Source: Phenylobacterium zucineum HLK1
GTDB taxonomy: Bacteria; Pseudomonadota; Alphaproteobacteria; Caulobacterales; Caulobacteraceae
Length of the DNA: 64,000 nucleotides
Direction of reading: 5' to 3'
Assembly: GCF_000017265.1 (NCBI RefSeq)
Contig: NC_011144.1
Location: 3,932,256 to 3,996,255, forward strand
The translations under genes and the position numbers were made by a program. Under the pieces are notes generated by a model, which ran no database searches, was not told where the DNA came from, and saw nothing but the letters and a program-made list of their open reading frames with translations. Positions 36,297-42,775 of the stretch are shown here, one piece after another; position 1 is the first letter of the stretch, and each line of letters starts with the position of its first letter.

Positions 36297-36410
36297 ACGC
36301 CGATGGCGCGCCGCGCCGTCGGACCCCGTGCCGGAACCTATCCCCTCCCGGCGGCGGCATGAGAGACAACTTTCAACGCCCGGGCGCGAGCCATCGCCCG
36401 GGCGTTTCTT
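36297..36410 (+). ncRNA. Candidate small regulatory RNA (about 113 nt)
   Basis: A promoter at 36262-36290 and an intrinsic terminator at 36377-36410 enclose about 113 bases with no reading frame. The predicted RNA begins with a 9-bp hairpin (36300-36322, one G-U pair). A C-rich single-stranded stretch follows (CCUAUCCCCUCCCGG), which is anti-Shine-Dalgarno-like. The RNA ends in a 10-bp terminator stem. Such C-rich loops are typical of alphaproteobacterial trans-acting sRNAs, for example CcnA or GsrN of Caulobacter. I cannot align it to either. It could also be a regulatory leader, but the terminator stops before xth. Confidence 0.6.
36377..36410 (+). terminator. Rho-independent terminator of the candidate sRNA
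   Basis: A perfect 10-bp stem CGCCCGGGCG on both sides, an 8-base loop, then TTTCTTT. It sits just 18 bases before the xth start codon, so it separates xth from upstream transcription. Confidence 0.88.
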
Positions 36411-36428
36411 TGCGCCTATCTAAGCGGC

Positions 36429-37235
36429 ATGCGACTGCGAATCTGCACCTGGAACGTCAACTCCGTCCGCCTGCGCGTCGAGCAGGTCGCCCGCTTCGTG
36501 CGCGAACAGGCGCCCGACGTGCTGTGCCTGCAGGAAATCAAGTGCCGCGAGGGCGAGTTCCCGGTGAACGCCTTCGCCGAGATGGGCCTGCCGCACGTGC
36601 GCATCGCCGGGCAGAAGGGCTGGCACGGGGTGGCCATCGCCTCGCGCCTGCCGATCGAGGACGCGCCCAGGCTCGACGTCTGCCGCGAGGGCCACGCCCG
36701 CTGCGTCGGCGGGACGGTGGCCGGCGTCGAGGTGCACAACTTCTACATCCCGGCCGGCGGCGACACGCCCGACCGCGAGCCGAACCCCAAGTTCGACCAC
36801 AAGCTGGACTTCTACGAGAAGCTGACCGCCGAACTGGCGAAGCGCAACCCGAAGGCGCCGCTGGCCGTGGTCGGCGACCTCAACGTGGCGCCTGGCGAGC
36901 ATGACGTCTGGAACCACCGCTACATGTCGAAGGTCGTCAGCCACACCCCGGCCGAGGTGGAGGCCTTCGGCAAGCTGGTCGCCTCGCTGGGCTTCATCGA
37001 CCTGCCCCGGGCCCAGACGCCCGAGCCCGAGAAGGTGTTTTCGTGGTGGAGCTACCGCGCCGCCGACTTCCGCGCGTCGAACCGCGGCCTGCGGCTGGAC
37101 CACATCCTGGTCACGCCCGGCCTCAAGGAGGCCGCCTTCCGGCTTGGCTCGGCCGCCAGCCGCGTCCACGACGACGTCCGCGCCTGGGAGCGGCCCTCAG
37201 ACCACGCGCCGGTCACGGCGGACCTGGTGCTGTAG
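36429..37235 (+). CDS. xth: Exodeoxyribonuclease III
   Basis: A 268-aa AP endonuclease / 3'-5' exonuclease of base excision repair. It shows the exonuclease-endonuclease-phosphatase motifs: RICTWNVNSVR, the metal Glu in LCLQEIKCRE, HGVAIASR, the GDLNVAPGEHDVWN Asp/Asn pair, the LRLDHILVTPGL segment, and the terminal catalytic Asp-His SDHAPVTADL. It follows a terminator and so needs its own short promoter, or read-through. Confidence 0.95.
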   Translation: MRLRICTWNVNSVRLRVEQVARFVREQAPDVLCLQEIKCREGEFPVNAFAEMGLPHVRIAGQKGWHGVAIASRLPIEDAPRLDVCREGHARCVGGTVAGVEVHNFYIPAGGDTPDREPNPKFDHKLDFYEKLTAELAKRNPKAPLAVVGDLNVAPGEHDVWNHRYMSKVVSHTPAEVEAFGKLVASLGFIDLPRAQTPEPEKVFSWWSYRAADFRASNRGLRLDHILVTPGLKEAAFRLGSAASRVHDDVRAWERPSDHAPVTADLVL

Positions 37236-37238
37236 CCC

Positions 37239-37922
37239 CTAAGGCGCCAGCTTGTAGCCGCCCGCCTCCGTGAGCAGCAGCTTGGCGTTGGCGGGGTCGG
37301 GCTCGATCTTCTGCCGCAGGCGGTAGACGTGGGTCTCGAGCGTGTGGGTGGTGACCCCGGCGTTGTAGCCCCAGACCTCGGCCAGAAGCTCCTCGCGCGA
37401 GACGGCCTTCTCGCCAGCCCGGTAGAGGTACTTCAGGATGTTGGTCTCCTTCTCGGTCAGCCGGATCTTCCGCTGCCGGTCGTCCACCAGCAGCTTGGCC
37501 GCCGGGCGGAACTCGTAGGCCCCCAGCCGGAACACCGCGCCTTCCGAATGCTCGTGGCTGCGCAGCTGGGCCCGGATCCGGGCCAGCAGCACGGCGAACT
37601 TGTAGGGCTTCGTGACGTAGTCGTTGGCGCCGGCCTCCAGCCCCTCGACCGTGTCCTCGTCGGCGGCGGCGGCGGTCAGCATGATCACCGGGCACTGCAC
37701 CCCGTTCTGGCGCATCTGCCGGCAGGCCTGGCGGCCGTCCATGTCGGGCAGGTCGACGTCCAGCAGGACCAGGTCGGGCTTGGCCTCGGACGCCAGGCGC
37801 ACGCCTTCGCCGGCGGTGGGGGCCTCGATCGTCTCGAAGCCCTCGGCCTGGAGCTGTTCGGCGATCGCCCCGCGAAGGTCCTGGTCGTCGTCGACGATGA
37901 GGAGGGTCTTGCGTTGAGCCAT
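37239..37922 (-). CDS. cenR: OmpR-type response regulator, CenR
   Basis: A 227-aa protein. The receiver domain (about 1-120) has acidic pocket VDDDQ, phospho-Asp in DLVLLDVDLPDMDG, Thr of MLTAAAA and KPYKF. The winged-helix DNA-binding domain (130-227) has LTEKETNILKYLYRAG, VSREELLAEVWGYNAGVTTHTLETHVYRLRQKIEPD and TEAGGYKLAP. The C-terminal half matches the CenR family of alphaproteobacteria. In Caulobacter, CenR works with kinase CenK in essential cell-envelope control. Its place about ten genes from parB fits the Caulobacter cenR locus. The start is ATG 37922. Confidence 0.85.
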   Translation of the reverse strand: MAQRKTLLIVDDDQDLRGAIAEQLQAEGFETIEAPTAGEGVRLASEAKPDLVLLDVDLPDMDGRQACRQMRQNGVQCPVIMLTAAAADEDTVEGLEAGANDYVTKPYKFAVLLARIRAQLRSHEHSEGAVFRLGAYEFRPAAKLLVDDRQRKIRLTEKETNILKYLYRAGEKAVSREELLAEVWGYNAGVTTHTLETHVYRLRQKIEPDPANAKLLLTEAGGYKLAP

Positions 37923-37973
37923 GCCCCGAAACAAACACCATATCGGCCGTGTCGGGCAAAAGGATTTGAGGCT

Positions 37974-38477
37974 TTGATCTATACCGCGACGTCGGACGGC
38001 TGGCTCGACCTCGGTCACCGCAGGGTCCGCTGCGCGCTGGGGCCCGCGGGCGTGAAGCCCGCCGCCGACAAGCGCGAGGGCGACGGGGCCTCGCCCGCCG
38101 GCGTCTGGCCGATCCGCGAGGTCTGGTACCGCCCCGACCGCGGCCCGCCGCCGGCCTGCGAGCTGCGCGTCCACGCCATGGCCGAGGACGACGGCTGGTG
38201 CGACGACCCAGCCGACCCCGCCTACAACCGCCACGTCAAGCTGCCCTATCCCGCCAGCCACGAGCGGCTGTGGCGCGAGGACGGGCTCTACGACATCGTG
38301 GTGGTGCTGGGCCACAACGACGACCCGCCGGTCCCGGGCCTCGGCTCATGCATCTTCCTGCACGTGGCCAAGCCCGGCTATGCGCCCACCGAAGGCTGCG
38401 TCGCCCTGGCCCGGGAGGACCTCGAGGACCTGCTGGACGGAATCCAGCCGGGCGATGCGATCGAGATCCGGCGATGA
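37974..38477 (+). CDS. YkuD-type L,D-transpeptidase family protein
   Basis: A 167-aa protein with the L,D-transpeptidase fold: VRCALGPAGVKPAADKREGDGASPAGVWPI near the start, YNRHVKLPYP, the conserved His in GSCIFLHVAKP, and the catalytic Cys in TEGCVALAREDL. These enzymes cross-link peptidoglycan or attach proteins to it. No signal peptide is visible, which is usual for this short subfamily. A TTG at 37974 is the likely start, with AAAAGGA about 10 bases upstream. The stop overlaps the next gene (ATGA), and it is divergent from cenR. Confidence 0.86.
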   Translation: MIYTATSDGWLDLGHRRVRCALGPAGVKPAADKREGDGASPAGVWPIREVWYRPDRGPPPACELRVHAMAEDDGWCDDPADPAYNRHVKLPYPASHERLWREDGLYDIVVVLGHNDDPPVPGLGSCIFLHVAKPGYAPTEGCVALAREDLEDLLDGIQPGDAIEIRR

Positions 38478-39166
38478 GCCGCCCGCCCCTCCGCCAGATC
38501 CTGGCCGCCGGCGAGCTGCCGCGCCACCGGCACGCGGAGGGCTACCTCGCGGTGGTCCTGGCCGGGGGCTACGAGGAGGCGGGCGAGGGCGGGCGGCGAC
38601 GGATCGGCCCCGGCGACGTGGTGGCCCACGGCCGCTTCGAGGCGCACCTGAACCGCGTGCGGCCGGCGGGGGCGCAGGTCGTGAACCTGCCGCTGCCCGA
38701 CGGGTCCCTGCCGGCCTTCGGCCGCATCGCCGATCCCGACGCCGTCGTGCGGGCCGCCGAGCGCGACCCGGCCGAGGCCGCCGCCCTGGTGCTGGCCCAG
38801 CACGCCCCGCGGCCGCCGGACGCCGAAGGCGACTGGCCCGACCGCCTGGCCCGGGCCCTGGCCGAGGGGCCGGTGCGGATCGGCGCGTGGGCGCGGGCCC
38901 ACGGCCTTTCGCCCGAGCACGCCGCCCGGGGCTTCCGCCAGGCCTTCGGCGTCGGGCCCCTGGCCTTCGGCCGCGAGGCGCGAGCCCGGGCCGCCGTGGC
39001 CGACGCCCTGGCGGGCGAGCTGTCCCTGGCCGAGATCGCCCTGGCCCGGGGCTTCAGCGACCAGGCCCACCTGACCCGGGCGGTGGCGGCGTTGTCGGGA
39101 CGCCCCCCGGGCGCCTGGCGCAGGTCAAATCCGTTCAAGACGCGGGAGCCCGCCCGCTCCATGTGA
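38474..39166 (+). CDS. AraC-family transcriptional regulator
   Basis: A 230-aa protein. The N-terminal half is cupin-like (LPRHRHAEGYLAVVLAGGYEEAG ... GRRRIGPGDVVAHGRFEAHLNRV). The C-terminal half carries two AraC helix-turn-helix motifs: IGAWARAHGLSPEHAARGFRQAFGVGPLAFGREARAR and LSLAEIALARGFSDQAHLTRAVAALSGRPPGAWR. The ligand is unknown. It overlaps the L,D-transpeptidase by 4 bases, so it may sense an envelope-related signal. The frame is open further upstream, but ATG 38474 is supported by the overlap. Confidence 0.86.
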   Translation: MSRPPLRQILAAGELPRHRHAEGYLAVVLAGGYEEAGEGGRRRIGPGDVVAHGRFEAHLNRVRPAGAQVVNLPLPDGSLPAFGRIADPDAVVRAAERDPAEAAALVLAQHAPRPPDAEGDWPDRLARALAEGPVRIGAWARAHGLSPEHAARGFRQAFGVGPLAFGREARARAAVADALAGELSLAEIALARGFSDQAHLTRAVAALSGRPPGAWRRSNPFKTREPARSM

Positions 39167-39172
39167 GTGCGC

Positions 39173-40309
39173 ATGGACAGACGCGCCTTCCTCGCCGCCG
39201 CCGCCGCCCTGCCGTTCGCCGGCCCCGTCCGGGCGGCCCAGCCCCCGCGCACCCGCTGGGACATCGGCAGTTCGACAGGCTTCGACGCCCTCGCCTTCCT
39301 GGGGCCGCTGTCGGGCAAGCCGCTGTACGCCGAGCGCTACCGGGCGGAACTCGACGCCTTCGCGCCCCGGAGCACCCCGGTGCTGACCGCCGCCCTCGGG
39401 CGGCTGCAGGCCCGCGCCGACGCCGAGGGCAAGCTGCTGTGGCCCACTCTCGCCAACGTGCTCTCCTACGGGCCGGCCGAGAGCATCGACGAGCTCCTGG
39501 CCTCGCTCTCCGACCTGGAGGGCCGCATCCTTCCGGCCTACCGGGCGAGCTCGCACTGGGACGAGGCGAGCTGGCGGTTCGTCGCGGGCGGCCGAGCGGA
39601 CGTCGCCGCCGTGCTGGGCGAGCTGAGGGCCGCCGACTTCCCGTCGTTCCGCGCCGAGTTCGTGGGCGACCGGCTATCGATCCAACGCCCCCGCCTCGCC
39701 GCGGGCCTGGCCGGCTACGATGTCATCGCCGAGCAGGAGCGGCTGATCGGCCGCCGGCTCGATCCCGTCATCGGGGTCGTCCTCCTGTGGTTCTCCAAGC
39801 CCCACGGCGTCAGCGTCGGCGGCCAGCGCTCGCTCTCGCACTTCGACTATCCGCTGGACACCGTGGTGCGGGTCGCCGCCCACGAGATGCTGCACCCGCC
39901 CTTCCCCATGGACGGGCCGGCGGCGACGGCGGCCCTGAAGGTGCTGGCGGCCGATCCGCTGATGGTGCGGGTGCTGAAGGAGCACGACCCCGGCTTCGGC
40001 TACAATTCGATGGACGGCCTCCTCAACGAGGACACGGTCCAGGCCCTGGACCAGATCGTCTCGGAGCGGCTGGGCGTCGCCCGCGATCCGGCCGAGCGCT
40101 GGCGCACCGCCGACGACGGCATGCACGTCCTGGCCGCGGCGCTCTACGGCATGCTGAAGGCCGAGGGCTACGACCGCACCGGCGGGGACATCGAAGCCTG
40201 GATGGAGGCCGCCGCGCGCGGCGGCAAGCTCGCCCCCGAACGCATCGCCCGCTTCGCCGGCCAGGTCACCGCCACCCCGCCGGACCGCCTCTGGCCGCGC
40301 AGGGCCTAG
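39173..40309 (+). CDS. Tat-exported hypothetical protein with HExxH motif
   Basis: A 378-aa protein beginning MDRRAFLAAAAALPFAGPVRA, a Tat or Sec signal with the twin arginine. The mature part is mixed alpha-helical with VRVAAHEMLHPPFPMDG near residue 240, which holds an HExxH zinc-peptidase signature, and a downstream LNEDTVQALDQIV that may supply a third ligand. I cannot name a peptidase family. ATG 39173 is preferred over GTG 39167. It follows the AraC-type gene by 6 bases and probably belongs to the same operon. Confidence 0.75.
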   Translation: MDRRAFLAAAAALPFAGPVRAAQPPRTRWDIGSSTGFDALAFLGPLSGKPLYAERYRAELDAFAPRSTPVLTAALGRLQARADAEGKLLWPTLANVLSYGPAESIDELLASLSDLEGRILPAYRASSHWDEASWRFVAGGRADVAAVLGELRAADFPSFRAEFVGDRLSIQRPRLAAGLAGYDVIAEQERLIGRRLDPVIGVVLLWFSKPHGVSVGGQRSLSHFDYPLDTVVRVAAHEMLHPPFPMDGPAATAALKVLAADPLMVRVLKEHDPGFGYNSMDGLLNEDTVQALDQIVSERLGVARDPAERWRTADDGMHVLAAALYGMLKAEGYDRTGGDIEAWMEAAARGGKLAPERIARFAGQVTATPPDRLWPRRA

Positions 40310-40989
40310 CCGGCCGACCGGGCGCCGAACACCGCCGAGCCGACGCGCACGCTGGTGGCGCCGAAGCGGATCGCGGTCTCGAAGTCGTCGCTCATGCCCA
40401 TGGAGAGCTTCGCCAGGCCGTTGCGGGCGGCGATCTTCGCCAGCAGGGCGAAGTGCGGGCCGGGCGGCTCGGCGGCCGGCGGAATGCACATCAGCCCCTC
40501 GACCTGCAGACCGTAGTCGCCGCGGCAGGCGGCGATGAACCCGTCGGCCTCGGCGGGGACGACTCCGGCCTTCTGCGGCTCCTCGCCGGTATTGACCTGC
40601 ACGTAGAGCCGCGGCGTGCGGCCCTGCTTCTGGACCTGCTCGGCCAGGGCCCGGGCCAGCTTCCCGCGGTCGAGGCTCTCGATCACGTCGAAGAAGGCGA
40701 CCGCCTCCTTGGCCTTGTTGGTCTGCAGGGGGCCGATCAGGTGCAGCGTCAGGCCCTCCGCCCGGCCCTCCCAGCGGGCCATGGCCTCCTGCACGCGGTT
40801 CTCGCCGAACACCTTCTGGCCGGCGGCCAGCACGGGTTCGATCGCCTCCCAGGGCTGCTGCTTGGAGACGGCGACCAGGGTCACCTCGGCCGGATCGCGG
40901 CCGCAGGCTTGCGCGGCGCGGGCGATCCGGGCCACGACGTCGGCGTAGGGCGTGGGAGCGGCGGCCATTTCGGACGGGTTCTGGACCAT
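40306..40989 (-). CDS. YggS-family pyridoxal-5'-phosphate homeostasis protein
   Basis: A 227-aa PLP-binding protein. It has the conserved core VTLVAVSKQQPWEAIEPVLAAG with PLP Lys in VSK, FGENRVQEA, LHLIGPLQTNKAKEAV, YVQVNTGEEPQKAGV, GLMCIPP, LSMGMSDDFETAIRFGATSVRVGSAVFG. YggS proteins buffer free PLP and have no established catalytic reaction. The start at ATG 40989 overlaps the start codon of divergent thiE; an alternative ATG at 40968 would remove the overlap. Confidence 0.93.
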   Translation of the reverse strand: MVQNPSEMAAAPTPYADVVARIARAAQACGRDPAEVTLVAVSKQQPWEAIEPVLAAGQKVFGENRVQEAMARWEGRAEGLTLHLIGPLQTNKAKEAVAFFDVIESLDRGKLARALAEQVQKQGRTPRLYVQVNTGEEPQKAGVVPAEADGFIAACRGDYGLQVEGLMCIPPAAEPPGPHFALLAKIAARNGLAKLSMGMSDDFETAIRFGATSVRVGSAVFGARSAG

Positions 40990-41590
40990 GGAGCGGACGG
41001 CCCGGCTCTTACCGGCCCGCAGGCGGCTGCGAAAGGCCCTGCCCGCCCTGCTGTTCTTCACCGACCCCGCGCGGACCCCCGATCCGCTGGCCGCGGCGCG
41101 CGCGCTGCCGCCGGGCTCGGGGATCGTCTACCGCGCCTTCGGGGACCCGGGCGCCCTCGCCACGGCCCGGGCGCTGAAGCAGGTCGCCCGCGCGCGCGGC
41201 CTCGTCCTGCTGGTGGGCCAGGACGCGCAGCTGGCCGCGGCGGCCGGAGCCGACGGCGTCCACCTGCCCGAGCGGCTGGCCCGCCTGGCCATGCCGCTGA
41301 AGCGCGCCCGGCCGGGGTGGATCGTCACCGCCGCGGCCCATTCGCTGGCCGCCGCCCGCACGCCCGGCCCCGACGCGGTGGTGATCTCCGCGGCGTTCCC
41401 CTCGAACAGCCCCTCGGCCGGACCGCCGCTGGGCCCCGTGCGGCTGGCCGCCCTGGCGCGCGCCGCGGGGCGGCCGGCCTACGCCCTGGGCGGGGTGAAC
41501 ATGAAAACGGCCCGGCGCCTCAGGGACGCGGGCCTTATCGGTCTTGCAGCGGTGGAAGGGCTGAGCCCCGAGACGTCCGCTAGAACTTGA
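40988..41590 (+). CDS. thiE: Thiamine-phosphate synthase-like protein
   Basis: A 200-aa TIM-barrel protein of the ThiE/TenI superfamily. The start is basic (MERTARLLPARRRLRKALPALLFFTD). It has GADGVHLPERL, IVTAAAHSLAAAR, VVISAAFPSNSPS with a GPLG phosphate-type motif, and ALGGVNMKTARRLRDAGLIGLAAVEGL. It is shorter than typical ThiE and could be a TenI-like pyrophosphorylase family member, so the function is inferred. It begins in the same CCATGG as divergent yggS and its 3' end overlaps convergent ntrZ by 11 bases. Confidence 0.8.
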   Translation: MERTARLLPARRRLRKALPALLFFTDPARTPDPLAAARALPPGSGIVYRAFGDPGALATARALKQVARARGLVLLVGQDAQLAAAAGADGVHLPERLARLAMPLKRARPGWIVTAAAHSLAAARTPGPDAVVISAAFPSNSPSAGPPLGPVRLAALARAAGRPAYALGGVNMKTARRLRDAGLIGLAAVEGLSPETSART

Positions 41591-41972
41591 AGGTGGATTC
41601 CAGCCGGACCTTCGGCGCATCGGCCGGCCGGGCCTGGTTGGCCCGCGGGGTCAGCTCCTGGTCGCCCAGGGCCACCGAGCCGCCGACCCGCAGCGACGGG
41701 GTGATGCGGAAGTAGGCGCCCGCCTGCACGTCGTTGAGGGTGGATTCCCGCACGTCCGACTGGCGCACGCCCAGGGTGACGCCGAAGCGGCCCTTGGAGG
41801 CGTCGTACACCTGGACCCGGCCCGCCCCGGGGGACGCCGCCGCCGGCTCGGACTTCACGGTGAAGTCGATGCGCTTGCCCTTGTCGGCCGCGTGCGCGCC
41901 GCCCGCCGCCGCGCCGAGAAGCGCGGCCGCAGCGATGATCGCGCTGATCCGGCCAACAGACATAAGCAACAT
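41580..41972 (-). CDS. ntrZ: NtrZ-family periplasmic regulator
   Basis: A 130-aa protein with a Sec signal peptide (RISAIIAAAALLGAAAGGAHAA). The mature segment is SKGRFGVTLGVRQSDVRESTLNDVQAGAYFRITPSLRVGGSVALGDQELTPRA ... APKVRLESTFKF, the NtrZ family pattern with KVRLE and FKF at the end. In Caulobacter NtrZ acts in the periplasm on the sensor kinase NtrY and so lowers NtrX phosphorylation. Order ntrZ, DUF3576, leuS, lptE, holA, parB is the same as in Caulobacter, which supports the call. Confidence 0.85.
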   Translation of the reverse strand: MLLMSVGRISAIIAAAALLGAAAGGAHAADKGKRIDFTVKSEPAAASPGAGRVQVYDASKGRFGVTLGVRQSDVRESTLNDVQAGAYFRITPSLRVGGSVALGDQELTPRANQARPADAPKVRLESTFKF

Positions 41973-42226
41973 ATAGTCCCCAAGCCCCGGTATCGCACCC
42001 CAGCGCTACTGCACAGGTTCGCGATCTCGTTGCGATTAGAGAAGCGCCGCCGACGACGTCAACCGACTCCGAGGCCGCGGGGCTCCGGACTCGCCAAGAT
42101 CGCGCCGACATGTGGCCCTTCGGCCACGCGATTCCTGTTTGGCGCCGCTGGCGCCGTTGTTATAGAGGGCGCGGCGCGGGGGCGGCGCCGTGGCGTTCGC
42201 GCCGCGGGGAGATCAATTGGAGACGG
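41973..42226. other. Divergent promoter space between ntrZ and the DUF3576 gene
   Basis: A gap of about 254 bases. It contains GGCGCC-GCT-GGCGCC inverted repeats and a TTATAG -10-like element near 42160 that could drive the plus-strand lipoprotein gene. I saw no small gene. Confidence 0.5.
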
Positions 42227-42697
42227 ATGCCTATGCCGTTTGTGCGCGGTGACCTGAAGCGTGGCCTGATCGCGGGCGCGGCGGCCCTGGCGGCCCTGAG
42301 CCTCGCCGCGTGCTCGAGCGGTCCCCGGTTCCTGGGCGGCGGCGGCGACAAGATCGAACGCCCCGAAGGCTCCATCTCGGTGAACGGCTACCTGTGGCGC
42401 GCCACGCTGGACACGCTGTCCTTCATGCCGCTGGCCTCGGCCGACCCCTACGGCGGGGTGGTGATCACCGACTGGTATATCAATCCCGAGAAGCCGGACG
42501 AGCGCTTCAAGTGCACCGTCTACATCCTGGACGCGCGGCTGCGCGCCGACGGCCTGAACGTGGCGGTCTTCAAGCAGACCCGCGACGCCGCCGGCAACTG
42601 GGTGGACGCGCCGGCCGCGGTGCAGACCGAGGCGGACATCGAGAACGCCATCCTGACGCGGGCGCGCCAGCTCCGACTTTCGAACATCCGGGGCTGA
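42227..42697 (+). CDS. DUF3576 family lipoprotein
   Basis: A 156-aa protein with a lipoprotein signal (GLIAGAAALAALSLAACSS, Cys near residue 29). The DUF3576 domain follows: RPEGSISVNGYLWRATLDTLSFMPLASADPYGGVVITDWY and KCTVYILDARLRADGLNVAVFKQ. The function is not known; it lies directly before leuS in many alphaproteobacteria. ATG 42227 has GGAG 4 bases upstream. The ATG at 42233 is also possible. Confidence 0.88.
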   Translation: MPMPFVRGDLKRGLIAGAAALAALSLAACSSGPRFLGGGGDKIERPEGSISVNGYLWRATLDTLSFMPLASADPYGGVVITDWYINPEKPDERFKCTVYILDARLRADGLNVAVFKQTRDAAGNWVDAPAAVQTEADIENAILTRARQLRLSNIRG

Positions 42698-42775
42698 GGC
42701 TCCCGCGCGTTTCGAAGGTCGGCCTCCTGCCGGGCGGTTGACCGGACCTGAACTCCAGTCCAAAGGCCGCCCGTC

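Noticed and set aside
36281..36904. A reading frame through the sRNA and xth
   Set aside because: It is out of frame with xth, has shadow-type composition, and crosses a terminator.
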